NCBI RefSeq assembly: GCF_003609635.1
Contig: NZ_MCIA01000009.1
Span: forward strand, 96,428 to 160,427
DNA length: 64,000 nucleotides
From: Lacrimispora algidixylanolytica
GTDB taxonomy: Bacteria; Bacillota; Clostridia; Lachnospirales; Lachnospiraceae
Direction of reading: 5' to 3'
Program-made: the position numbers and the translations under genes
Shown here: positions 53,254 through 61,042 of the stretch, in pieces
Position numbering within the stretch: position 1 is the stretch's first letter
Layout of the letters: each line of letters starts with the position of its first letter
The notes under the pieces: model-generated
The model's database searches: none
Told to the model about the DNA's origin: nothing
Seen by the model: only the letters and a program-made list of their open reading frames with translations

Positions 53254-54306
53254 TTATTCCGCCAAAACCTTAATCTCTTTGTATTTCTTATGATCTAAAT
53301 AAATCTCTCCTGTGTAAGGATTCTTCTTTGTCTTAATAATTCTATATACCATATAACCAAACACCAAAACATTTGCAAGGAGAGCCAATAAACTCATAAG
53401 GAACATAAATGTAGTATTTGGTGAAGCCCCTGCCACCTGATAGATACCTGCACCAGTCATTACAGTATATCCATCGGAAGCCAAAAGGCCTTCCTTAATG
53501 GCTGCCTCCGCAATGGCCTTACTAGATCCAGAATGCACCAGAAAACGGCTGGCATCCTGAAATGCAGGAAAGGTCTGAGCAAACATACACCAAAGTGCCA
53601 GTGTCTGGGCACGATGTTGAAGCCACGCTCCCTTACCTAATGTAAAGGCACAAATTGTTGGAGCAAGTAAAAGCGCAAACCCGCAGTACCACGCATGGGT
53701 TGGCAGGCAGTTGTAAGTATAAGCAAAGTTCCATAGATCATAAGCAATGATCCAAAACCACATCATATCCGGCCAAAGCATATCCTGACTTTTGTCCTTA
53801 CATGTTTTCTTACGGATACAAATGCCAAACCAGCCAGTGATGGTGACGATGTTTAAAATACCAGCGATTCCATTCATCACATTCCAAGATCCACCTATGT
53901 AGTATTGAACCTGATTGTTCATGTATTCCATAACCGGAGTCACATACTGGGAAACCTCAAAATCCCTAATACAAGCCTCCATAATGTTAATGGCTAAAAT
54001 GAGGGGTGGAAAACAAAGGGCAATTTTATTATGACGCAGTTTCTTAATATGACGGATACACCAAAAACCAATACAGCCAGCTGTAGAAGAATAAACCTTA
54101 GCCAGATGAAACCAATCCATATAGGAAGTATCCCTTAAAACAGTAAGCCAGACAAACGTTAAAATAACCGGCAATACCACAAAGCATACAAACCCCACCC
54201 ATTTAAAACGACGGCTTACTTCATTTGCCGCAAACAGAGAGATAAACACTCCAATCCAAACCAGTAAAACCAATATTGCAGGAACACCTTCTGTAAATAC
54301 AAACAT
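53254..54306 (-). CDS. Polytopic membrane protein, DUF5692-like
   Basis: 350 residues with about eight to nine hydrophobic helices, for example AILVLLVWIGVFISLFA, FVCFVVLPVILTFVWL and FMFLMSLLALLANVLVFGYMV (landmark LLALLANVLVFG). Tryptophan- and tyrosine-rich loops (MMWFWIIAYDLWNFAYTYNC) are distinctive. Resembles DUF5692 of clostridia; function unknown. It is the last gene of the hyp operon, 15 bases after hypA. Nickel transport or a hydrogen-related role would be guesswork, but the association is suggestive. Confidence 0.7.
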   Translation of the reverse strand: MFVFTEGVPAILVLLVWIGVFISLFAANEVSRRFKWVGFVCFVVLPVILTFVWLTVLRDTSYMDWFHLAKVYSSTAGCIGFWCIRHIKKLRHNKIALCFPPLILAINIMEACIRDFEVSQYVTPVMEYMNNQVQYYIGGSWNVMNGIAGILNIVTITGWFGICIRKKTCKDKSQDMLWPDMMWFWIIAYDLWNFAYTYNCLPTHAWYCGFALLLAPTICAFTLGKGAWLQHRAQTLALWCMFAQTFPAFQDASRFLVHSGSSKAIAEAAIKEGLLASDGYTVMTGAGIYQVAGASPNTTFMFLMSLLALLANVLVFGYMVYRIIKTKKNPYTGEIYLDHKKYKEIKVLAE

Positions 54307-54321
54307 ACTTAATCCTCCTTA

Positions 54322-54666
54322 TTAACAAGCTTCTATTTCTTTGATATTAAATTCAGTCCCCGTTTTCAGGTACGTGGTTCCACTTCCGCAATGGGGACAA
54401 ATCTTTTTATATTTCAATGTGGAATATGTTCGATTGCAATCCTCACAGATTGTCACTGCGGGAATCATAAAGATCTTTAAATCTGCTTCCTTTAAAAGTT
54501 CAGATTTTACCCTAAAATACTTCCAGCAGTCCGTTAGATAATCAGGAATCACACCGCTAACTTCCCCAAGCTCCAGCGTAACAGAGGACACATTTGTAAG
54601 CTGTACCTCTATTGAGATGTCTTCAATCGTCCTAACAATGTGAGTCACCAATCCCAGTTCATGCAT
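54322..54666 (-). CDS. hypA: Hydrogenase/urease nickel incorporation protein HypA
   Basis: 114 residues, the standard length. The N-terminal MHE motif binds nickel; the zinc-finger cysteines are seen as CEDC and CPHC. VTLELGEVSGVIPDYL is typical of the family. HypA works with HypB to insert nickel into [NiFe] hydrogenase or urease. Neither enzyme is encoded in this window. Located between the broken oxidoreductase gene and the DUF5692-like gene. Confidence 0.95.
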   Translation of the reverse strand: MHELGLVTHIVRTIEDISIEVQLTNVSSVTLELGEVSGVIPDYLTDCWKYFRVKSELLKEADLKIFMIPAVTICEDCNRTYSTLKYKKICPHCGSGTTYLKTGTEFNIKEIEAC

Positions 54667-54692
54667 GATTGCACCTTCTTTTCTTCCAGCTC

Positions 54693-55395
54693 TTACACAG
54701 ATCTGTTTTTGTTTCGCATAATCTTAATCTGCCTTTTTAAAGCATAAGGCAATACCATTTTCATCTTATCCTCACTCTTAACCATTCTGCTTGCCTCCGG
54801 CAATTCTCGGAATAAACTTATGGCATCAATGGCAAACCTTGGCCCAGTGAATACGTCACCTCCCACAAATACATCCGGTTGCTCTGTCTGATAGGTCAAT
54901 GAATGTGCTGCGGCACGGTCCCCACGTGCCAGTTGAACTTTACTTCCAAGTAATAAGTCCCCCCAGATGATACTCTGACCAATACTGACTATAACCGATT
55001 CGCATTCCACTGTCATACGCTCATTCTCATCATACTGTGGTTGAAAATGCCCCTCACTGTCTGTCACAGAGACACATTTTTTCAATATGACTCTTTTCAC
55101 GTTCCCATCTTCCGATTGAATTTCACATGGCCCCCAGCTATTATGAATTTCAATTCCTTCTTCCAAAGCCTCATCCACTTCTTCTTTGGACGCTGGCATC
55201 ATCAAGCGGTCTTCCAAGCAATACATGAATACCGAAGAAGAACCTGCGCGGATTGCACTGCGAGCCACATCAACTGCCACATTTCCGCCCCCGATCACCA
55301 CCGTGCGTCCTTTTTAACTCTTTTTTACATTTCTTGGCCACATCTTTGGCAAACATAGGCTTACGTACCTTCATCGCCAGTGCTACCCCTGCCAT
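54693..55395 (-). pseudogene. Frameshifted, N-terminally shortened GltD-like oxidoreductase
   Basis: The intact C-terminal part (202 codons from 55301) is the NAD(P)H-binding and second FAD half of a GltD/thioredoxin-reductase-like flavoprotein: VIGGGNVAVDVARSAIRAG, then VSIGQSI and a late DVFVGGDVFTGPRFAIDAI segment (landmark FVGGDVFTGPR). Its front half is missing. A well-placed ATG at 55395 (AAAAGGAG upstream) opens another frame, MAGVALAMKVRKPMFAKDVA..., that leaves frame at an A5 run near 55312. Removing one A would join it in frame to GRTVVIGGGNV. Probably a deletion plus frameshift; a genuine short protein starting at a GTG is the alternative. Confidence 0.7.
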
Positions 55396-55428
55396 CTTCT
55401 TCTCCTTTTCCCCCTGATATTATTACTG

Positions 55429-56091
55429 CTACCAATTTCTCACTTCTTTACTTAACCACTGAACCCATTCTTCTATTCCCTCCCCTGTACAGGCCGAAAT
55501 GGGAATAATTATGGCGTTGGGATTCCTCTTTAAGATATAAGATTTACACACTTCCAAATCAAAGTCAAAGTAAGGAAGAACATCAATCTTGTTAATTAAA
55601 ACGACATCGCAAATGGTAAACATCAGTGGATATTTCAATGGCTTATCATGACCTTCCGGTACACTTAAAATCATAACATTTTTCACTGCTCCAGTATCAA
55701 ATTCTGCCGGACAGACCAGATTCCCTACATTCTCAAGGATTGCTAAATCCAGACCATCTGCCTCCAGACCTTTTAGCCCCTGCCGGGTCATCTCCGTATC
55801 CAAGTGGCACATTCCACCCGTATGGAGTTGAATCGTCTTAACGCCAAGCTCCGAGATGCTACGAGCGTCTACATCTGAGTCGATGTCTGCCTCCATGACT
55901 CCTATGGTAAGTTTGTCTTGCAAGCATCTAATTGTTTTTTTCAGAGTCGTTGTTTTACCAGCTCCTGGCGAAGACATTAAATTTAACAAAAAAAGTTTTT
56001 TTGTCTTTAACTCTTTTCTTAATTCATCAGCCCTACGGTCATTGTCCGCAAAAATGCTCTGTTTCACTTCCAGAACTCTAAATTCCCCCAT
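55429..56091 (-). CDS. hypB: Hydrogenase/urease nickel GTPase HypB
   Basis: 220 residues. SIMIBI-class GTPase that delivers nickel with HypA. Walker A SSPGAGKTT near residue 42, the metal site GGMCHLD, ILENVGNLVCPAEFD (the third metal cysteine) and the NKID guanine motif are all present. There is no N-terminal His-rich nickel store. First gene of the operon; its promoter region has the GntR-type operator shared with the divergent regulator. RBS AGGGGG. Confidence 0.95.
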   Translation of the reverse strand: MGEFRVLEVKQSIFADNDRRADELRKELKTKKLFLLNLMSSPGAGKTTTLKKTIRCLQDKLTIGVMEADIDSDVDARSISELGVKTIQLHTGGMCHLDTEMTRQGLKGLEADGLDLAILENVGNLVCPAEFDTGAVKNVMILSVPEGHDKPLKYPLMFTICDVVLINKIDVLPYFDFDLEVCKSYILKRNPNAIIIPISACTGEGIEEWVQWLSKEVRNW

Positions 56092-56119
56092 TGCTGTATC
56101 CCCCTCTTCAGATTATTCT

Positions 56120-56131
56120 CTGGCTATACCA
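56120..56131 (-). promoter_or_regulatory. GntR-type operator copy at the hypB promoter
   Basis: CTGGCTATACCA, which on the minus strand reads TGGTATAGCCAG and is identical to the copy at 56263-56274 in opposite orientation. It lies about 15-25 bases after the predicted hypB start point. TGG(T/C)TATA(G/A)CCA is itself almost symmetric, as expected for a FadR/GntR dimer site. Confidence 0.72.
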
Positions 56132-56151
56132 CAATATGTTATGTTTTTAAC

Positions 56152-56180
56152 ATTATACCTTTTTGCACAAATTAAGTCAA
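56152..56180 (-). promoter_or_regulatory. Promoter of the hypB operon
   Basis: Minus strand TTGACT (56180-56175), 17-base spacer, TATAAT (56157-56152). Confidence 0.78.
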
Positions 56181-56219
56181 CTTTACTCCTTATTTCTATA
56201 CATTTTATTAACAAATATC

Positions 56220-56248
56220 TTGATTTAAAGGAATAAATAAGTTAAAAT
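56220..56248 (+). promoter_or_regulatory. Promoter of the GntR regulator gene
   Basis: TTGATT, 17-base spacer, TAAAAT. Divergent from the hypB promoter. Confidence 0.65.
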
Positions 56249-56262
56249 AATAACATGGTATC

Positions 56263-56274
56263 TGGTATAGCCAG
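56263..56274 (+). promoter_or_regulatory. GntR-type operator copy at the regulator's own promoter
   Basis: TGGTATAGCCAG, an exact inverted copy of 56120-56131, shortly after the predicted gntR start point and just before its RBS. This arrangement suggests autoregulation together with control of hypB. Confidence 0.72.
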
Positions 56275-56292
56275 TTCCAGGGAGGGTTTTAT

Positions 56293-57003
56293 ATGGAATT
56301 TACAAAAATAACAGCACCATCGCTAAAAGATTTGTTCGTACAACAAATAGAAGAAAAGATTTTATCTGGTCAACTTCCAGTCGGATGTAAGATGCCACCG
56401 GAGAGAGAGATGGCGGAACAGATGAAAGTAAGCCGTGCAGTCGTAAACGGGGGAATCAATGAATTAAAAAGAAAAGGATTTTTAGAAGTACTGCCCCGAC
56501 AGGGAACATACGTTGCCGATTTCAGCAGAAACGGCAATCTGCAAACCTTGATTGCCTTATTAGAATACCGTGGCAACAAACTAGATAAAGCTGGAATACG
56601 GGCCATTTTGGAAATACGAACCGCCCTGGAACAACTTGCCGTCGGCCTGGTTATTGATTCCGCCTCTGCAGAAGCTATTAACCAGCTTGAATTAACCGCA
56701 AAAAAACTCAAAAGTACTGACTCCATACAAAAGGCTGCTCAGATTGCCTTTCAATATCACCATGACCTTGCCTACCATGCTGGTAATACGGTACTGACTC
56801 TGATTTACTCATCCTTTAAAGAAGTTTGCATCGTATTATGGGTTCGCTTCTGCAAGCTATATGGTATCCAAGCTCTCTATGGGCATGTCATTCATCTGCA
56901 GAGACTTCTAAACGACCGGGACAAAGAAGGCGCTAATCAATGGATTCAGCACTACCTAACAGAAACCATTGAGGGTTCTCAGCAAATTTATGAGGAGTCA
57001 TGA
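56293..57003 (+). CDS. GntR-family regulator, FadR/FCD subfamily
   Basis: 236 residues. The N-terminal winged helix (about residues 8-75) contains LPVGCKMPPEREMAEQMKVSRAVVNGG (landmarks PPEREMAEQ, VSRAVVN) and the wing RQGTYVADF. The C-terminal helical FCD domain carries ILEIRTALEQLA and the metal/ligand histidine region FQYHHDLAYHAGN. Such proteins sense small organic acids or metals. Divergent from the hypB operon with a pair of identical operators in between. RBS GGAGGG. Confidence 0.92.
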   Translation: MEFTKITAPSLKDLFVQQIEEKILSGQLPVGCKMPPEREMAEQMKVSRAVVNGGINELKRKGFLEVLPRQGTYVADFSRNGNLQTLIALLEYRGNKLDKAGIRAILEIRTALEQLAVGLVIDSASAEAINQLELTAKKLKSTDSIQKAAQIAFQYHHDLAYHAGNTVLTLIYSSFKEVCIVLWVRFCKLYGIQALYGHVIHLQRLLNDRDKEGANQWIQHYLTETIEGSQQIYEES

Positions 57004-57134
57004 GATAAGACTTACTATGAATCCAGTTTTGTTCTTGTAACTAGAACACAATTAACTTCTTTATAATTTAAGTAAGTTCTAACACACGAATGATTAGTAT
57101 GAAAAACCACGTGTAATACTATTTCATTAAACGC

Positions 57135-57169
57135 AAAAAAGGATGCTTCCAATGAAGTATCCCTTTTTT
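57135..57169. terminator. Bidirectional terminator between gntR and the Lys/Ala-rich gene
   Basis: AAAAAAGGATGCTTC pairs with GAAGTATCCCTTTTT (one wobble). A-run on the left and T-run on the right serve both convergent genes. Between it and 57365 lie about 195 bases with no gene. On the minus strand they hold several GGTAG-type repeats and form the 3' UTR of the next gene. Confidence 0.8.
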
Positions 57170-57365
57170 AATATACCAATCTAACAGCAGTTTGCAATAA
57201 CGATTTGCGTTGCTACCTTTGCTACCGTCCCTACCTCTACCTTTCACTTATATTATCTATCTGCACTGCTACAATTTATGTTTTAGCCCTTACACCACAC
57301 ATTTGTACTACTACCGCCTCTGCCTTTATAATATGATTACATTAGCTGGTTTACACTGCTATCTC

Positions 57366-57962
57366 TTATTTTTTTACTACACTGGTATTTTTAGCAGCTA
57401 CCTTCTTATGCCCTTTTGCAACTGTCTTACGAACCTTTCCAGTATGCTTTTTATTTGATTTTACTACCTTTGCCTTATGAGCTTTTTTAGCAGTTGTCTT
57501 TTTATGCTTTTTCGCAGCGGATTTCTTATTTGTCTTTTTCGTTACTGCCTTCTTCGTTGTTTTTCCTGCACTCTTTTTCGTTACTGCTGCCTTAGCTGCA
57601 TCTGTTGTCTTAGCTGCTTCTGTTGTTTTTGCTGCAGTCGCCTCAGCTGCCTCTGAAGTCTTTACTGCTGTTGTCTTAGCTGCTTCCGTAGCCTTTGCTG
57701 CTGTTGTCTTAGCTGCCTCCGTAGTTTTTACTGCCGCCGCTGTTTTAGCTACCTCTGTCGATTTCACTGTTTCTTTCTTTGCTGCCTGTGTTGTCTTCGC
57801 TGTATTTGACTTACCCTTCTGTGTCGTAGAAACACTGCTGCTTTCTACCTTCTTACTCTGGCTGGAGACTGACTGTGCTGCCTGAGCTGGAACAGTTAAA
57901 CTTCCTGTAATAAGCATAGCTGTAACCAATAGGGAGGTGATTGATTTAAATGATTTTTTCAT
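57366..57962 (-). CDS. Secreted Lys/Ala/Thr-rich repeat protein
   Basis: 198 residues. Signal peptide MKKSFKSITSLLVTAMLITG... with cleavage near AQA-A. The mature chain has no globular domain. Residues about 60-125 are tandem 9-11-residue repeats of the type TTEAAKTTAAK. Residues about 130-198 are a strongly basic, histone H1-like segment (KKSAAKKHKK, KKHTGKVRK). It is probably a wall-bound or polyanion-binding protein, inferred from composition. A ten-base spacing and RBS AGGAG support translation. It is beside a two-component system on the other strand. Confidence 0.7.
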   Translation of the reverse strand: MKKSFKSITSLLVTAMLITGSLTVPAQAAQSVSSQSKKVESSSVSTTQKGKSNTAKTTQAAKKETVKSTEVAKTAAAVKTTEAAKTTAAKATEAAKTTAVKTSEAAEATAAKTTEAAKTTDAAKAAVTKKSAGKTTKKAVTKKTNKKSAAKKHKKTTAKKAHKAKVVKSNKKHTGKVRKTVAKGHKKVAAKNTSVVKK

Positions 57963-58177
57963 AATAAATTCTCCTTTTCTATGTTGGGATTATATACTGA
58001 GCGAAATCATTCCTGTTATGCCAGTTACGCAACCATTGATTTCCTTCTCTGTTTCAAAGAATACTACTATTCCTGTACGCATTGCAAAGGTGAAACTATG
58101 GCAAAACTGTGGCAGCTATATCAATTGATAAAGTAAAATGATAAAATATACAAAACAGCCGAAAGGAAGCGTTACCA

Positions 58178-58891
58178 ATGGATAAAAAGCTGATTTACCT
58201 TGCAGATGACGAAAAACCCATTAGAGATCTGATACAGCTATTCCTTGCTGCTGAGGGCTTTGAAGTTGAGACATTTCCAGACGGAGACAAATTATTACAA
58301 GCATTTGATAAAACCCCTTCCGATATGGTTATCCTAGATATCATGATGCCTGGTACAGACGGTCTGGTGCTGTGCAGTGAGATTCGAAAACGAAGCAATA
58401 CCCTCATTATTATTGTTTCCGCCAGAGATAGCGAAACCGACCGTATCGCGGGAATAACCCTTGGCTCTGACGATTATATGACCAAACCATTTTCACCAAT
58501 GGAGCTTGTGACCAGAGTAAAATCTCTTTTTCGAAGGATCGAGCTAGACCGAGGAAGCAATAAAGGCAAAATATACACCTATGGAAATATAAAAATTGAT
58601 GTAAATAAAAGAGAGCTAACCATTAACACGAAACCTCTGGAAATCACTCCAACCGAATTTGCCCTTATGGTATACTTATTAGAACGGAAGGATCAGGCCG
58701 TATCAAGAGAAGAATTGTTAAAGCATGTATGGAAATTTGACTTTGAAGCCGATACCAGAGCTACCGATGACGTCATAAAAAGGCTTCGAAAGAAGTTAGT
58801 TGTGGCTGAAGCTGATATTAAAATTCAGTCAGTTTGGGGCTTTGGCTTCCGTCTGGAATTAGGAGACACCCATGAAGAGTATAAAAAATAA
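58178..58891 (+). CDS. OmpR/PhoB-family response regulator
   Basis: 237 residues. Receiver domain with acidic pocket DDEK near residue 11, phosphoacceptor Asp in VILDIMMPGTDG and lysine in MTKPFSP. The C-terminal winged helix contains ITPTEFALMVYLLERKDQAVSREELL (landmarks TPTEFALMVYL, VSREELL) and a final WGFGFRLE. Overlaps the kinase gene by 20 bases, so the pair is translationally coupled. RBS AAGGAAG. Confidence 0.94.
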   Translation: MDKKLIYLADDEKPIRDLIQLFLAAEGFEVETFPDGDKLLQAFDKTPSDMVILDIMMPGTDGLVLCSEIRKRSNTLIIIVSARDSETDRIAGITLGSDDYMTKPFSPMELVTRVKSLFRRIELDRGSNKGKIYTYGNIKIDVNKRELTINTKPLEITPTEFALMVYLLERKDQAVSREELLKHVWKFDFEADTRATDDVIKRLRKKLVVAEADIKIQSVWGFGFRLELGDTHEEYKK

Positions 58892-60263
58892 GATTCGAAA
58901 GCCATTTCTTATCCTGCTCATACTGATTCCTCTGGCAACATTAATACTATTTAACATATCCTTGCGAATCTATATCGATGCAGCCGCCAAAAATGAATTA
59001 AAAGCCACCATTCACGCAGTAGAGAAGGTAATAAAAAGTGAATTAGAAACAAGCGGAGGAAAACCTTCAGAGAAAGAAGCCCTGGGCATAGCCAGAAATA
59101 TTCTATCAGCTCTTAAATCCTCTCATTTCTCCCAAGGAATGGATTTTTATCTTATTGCTGAGGACTCAACACCCGTATTTCCATCAAAATCAAAACTGAC
59201 CGCCTCCCAAACCGCCTTTCTAAACGTCATAGACCCTAAGATTCAACAGATGAAAGAGAGAACCGTCTATACCATACCTGTAAATGGAAAAAAATATCTC
59301 ACCATTGCTTATACCATGAACAGCGAAGATCTAAGTAATTTAGTTGCCGTATTTGCCCTTCCAACAGACCAGATCAATAAATATCTGGATGCTGTAAATC
59401 AAATTCTCATCGTCATCATGCTGTTAGGTATTATTATTGCAATATATCTATCCGGAAGAATCGCAACCCATATTACGAATCCCATCTCCAAGCTTAGCAG
59501 CCTTTCCTTACAAATAGGACAGGGAGATTTTGATACTAGCCACCTCACCATTCCACAAGACACCTTGGAATTTAAGCAGCTTTATGAAAATATGAGCCTC
59601 ATGGTAGGACGGTTGGAAGCCTATGATAAAAACCAGAAGACCTTTCTGCAAAATGCCTCCCATGAATTAAGAACACCCCTTATGTCCATCCAGGGATATG
59701 CAGAAGGCATTGAAAGCGGAATCTTCCCGGATACAAAAGAAGCGGCACAAATCATCAAGCGAGAAAGCATCCGACTAAATGAGCTAGTAAGTGAGCTTCT
59801 AACCCTATCCAGATATGAAAGTGGCACTTATAAACCTCAATGGGAAGAAGTTAACCTCTGCCACCAGCTAAAGGATTATATTCAACGCCTTATGGGCCTG
59901 GCCACCAAATCAAATATAAATCTAAAGCTTAACCTCCCTGATTATGAGGTAATTGTCCAGATCGACGATATGCTCCTATCTCAAACCGTTATGAATCTTG
60001 TATCCAACTGTCTGCGTTATTCCAAAAAGGAAGTCACTATATCGCTTGAAAAGAAAGATAAAACTAGCATCCTTCGAATTTCAGATGATGGCGACGGAAT
60101 ACCAGAAAGCGATATCCCCTTTATCTTTGACCGCTTTTATAAAGGTAAAAACGGAAATTTCGGCCTAGGCCTCGCCATTGCTAAATCAGCCGCGGAATTG
60201 TTAAATGGAAAAATCATCGCATACAATCAGGAACAAGGCGCCGTATTCGAGATTATATTTTAA
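58872..60263 (+). CDS. Sensor histidine kinase
   Basis: 463 residues, membrane-bound. Helix at residues about 10-30, an extracellular sensor of about 140 residues, a second helix at about 175-197 (ILIVIMLLGIIIAIYLSG) and a HAMP linker with NPISKLSSLSLQIGQGDFD. The phospho-histidine box is NASHELRTPLMSIQGYAEG. ATP-binding boxes are N (NLVSNCLRYSKKEV), G1 (DDGDGIP) and G2 (GLGLAIAK). Partner of the preceding regulator. Kinases of this layout often respond to envelope stress; the signal here is unknown. Confidence 0.94.
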   Translation: MKSIKNKIRKPFLILLILIPLATLILFNISLRIYIDAAAKNELKATIHAVEKVIKSELETSGGKPSEKEALGIARNILSALKSSHFSQGMDFYLIAEDSTPVFPSKSKLTASQTAFLNVIDPKIQQMKERTVYTIPVNGKKYLTIAYTMNSEDLSNLVAVFALPTDQINKYLDAVNQILIVIMLLGIIIAIYLSGRIATHITNPISKLSSLSLQIGQGDFDTSHLTIPQDTLEFKQLYENMSLMVGRLEAYDKNQKTFLQNASHELRTPLMSIQGYAEGIESGIFPDTKEAAQIIKRESIRLNELVSELLTLSRYESGTYKPQWEEVNLCHQLKDYIQRLMGLATKSNINLKLNLPDYEVIVQIDDMLLSQTVMNLVSNCLRYSKKEVTISLEKKDKTSILRISDDGDGIPESDIPFIFDRFYKGKNGNFGLGLAIAKSAAELLNGKIIAYNQEQGAVFEIIF

Positions 60264-60290
60264 ATAAATTCATATATACTTGGAAGCATA

Positions 60291-60346
60291 AAAGAGTCCT
60301 TAGGAAAGAAGCAATTACCTCTCTCCCAAGAACTCTTAATTTAACC
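60291..60346 (+). terminator. Possible terminator after the two-component system
   Basis: AAGAGTCCTTAGG and CCAAGAACTCTT can pair imperfectly around a loop; a short AATTT follows. Weak compared with the other terminators here. Confidence 0.4.
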
Positions 60347-60415
60347 GACACTAAAATAGTAATTTACCACTGTAAAAGCTATAAACACCTCCACAGAACA
60401 ATTCGAATCTAATCA

Positions 60416-60997
60416 TCACTCCACGACAACCGTTAAAATCTCCCTAAGACACTCTTCCAGATTATCATTCATAAATCTCCGATCAATCCCACATCTTCTT
60501 AAGCGTTCCTCATTGAAATCTTCTTCATCCGCCAGATACCTTCTGCATAGCTCTGCATATTTAGGATCCTTTTGCATAAACTCCCTCTCGAGTGCACGCT
60601 TAAGCCGCTTCCCATCTTCAACTTCGATGTATAAAGGAATTAATAAATCCACTCCATAATAATTTCTTGTTTTCTCATAAGATTCCAAAGTGCCAATCAT
60701 CAAATAAGTGTCATCACTTTTCACATCTATCTGTCCGTCATCCACAGTAAAATAACTCCATGGTCCCAAAGCCGTCTGATAGGTTCTCTCTTCAATAATT
60801 TTACCTTCCACCCGAAGTTCATTTAACCGCTCTCCAGTCGTAAAGTAATATTCCTCGCCGTCCTTTTCTCCCTCCCGTATAGGCCTGGTAGTATATAGGA
60901 CAACCTGCTTTAGCTGAGGTTGTCTTTCCGTCAAATTCTTATAAATAGTATCCTTACCAGAAGCACTTTTTCCCATCACATAGAAAATCTTTGCCAT
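60416..60997 (-). CDS. Guanylate kinase-like protein
   Basis: 193 residues from the ATG at 60997 (GGAG nine bases upstream). P-loop GKSASGKDT near the N-terminus, YTTRPIREGEKDGEEYYF, which is the GMP-binding segment of guanylate kinases, and a C-terminal ERLRRCGIDRRFMN. The P-loop lysine is followed by Asp-Thr, unlike the usual GKST. It follows the decarboxylase gene by 39 bases, an association often seen in clostridia. It may not be the main Gmk of the cell. Confidence 0.82.
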   Translation of the reverse strand: MAKIFYVMGKSASGKDTIYKNLTERQPQLKQVVLYTTRPIREGEKDGEEYYFTTGERLNELRVEGKIIEERTYQTALGPWSYFTVDDGQIDVKSDDTYLMIGTLESYEKTRNYYGVDLLIPLYIEVEDGKRLKRALEREFMQKDPKYAELCRRYLADEEDFNEERLRRCGIDRRFMNDNLEECLREILTVVVE

Positions 60998-61042
60998 CTT
61001 CATCTACTCCAATTCATTAATTAAAACAAATAAATATTAACT

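Noticed and set aside
57210..57458. 82-codon plus-strand frame
   Set aside because: It is antisense to the repeat gene's 3' end, has no RBS or promoter and a composition typical of a shadow frame.
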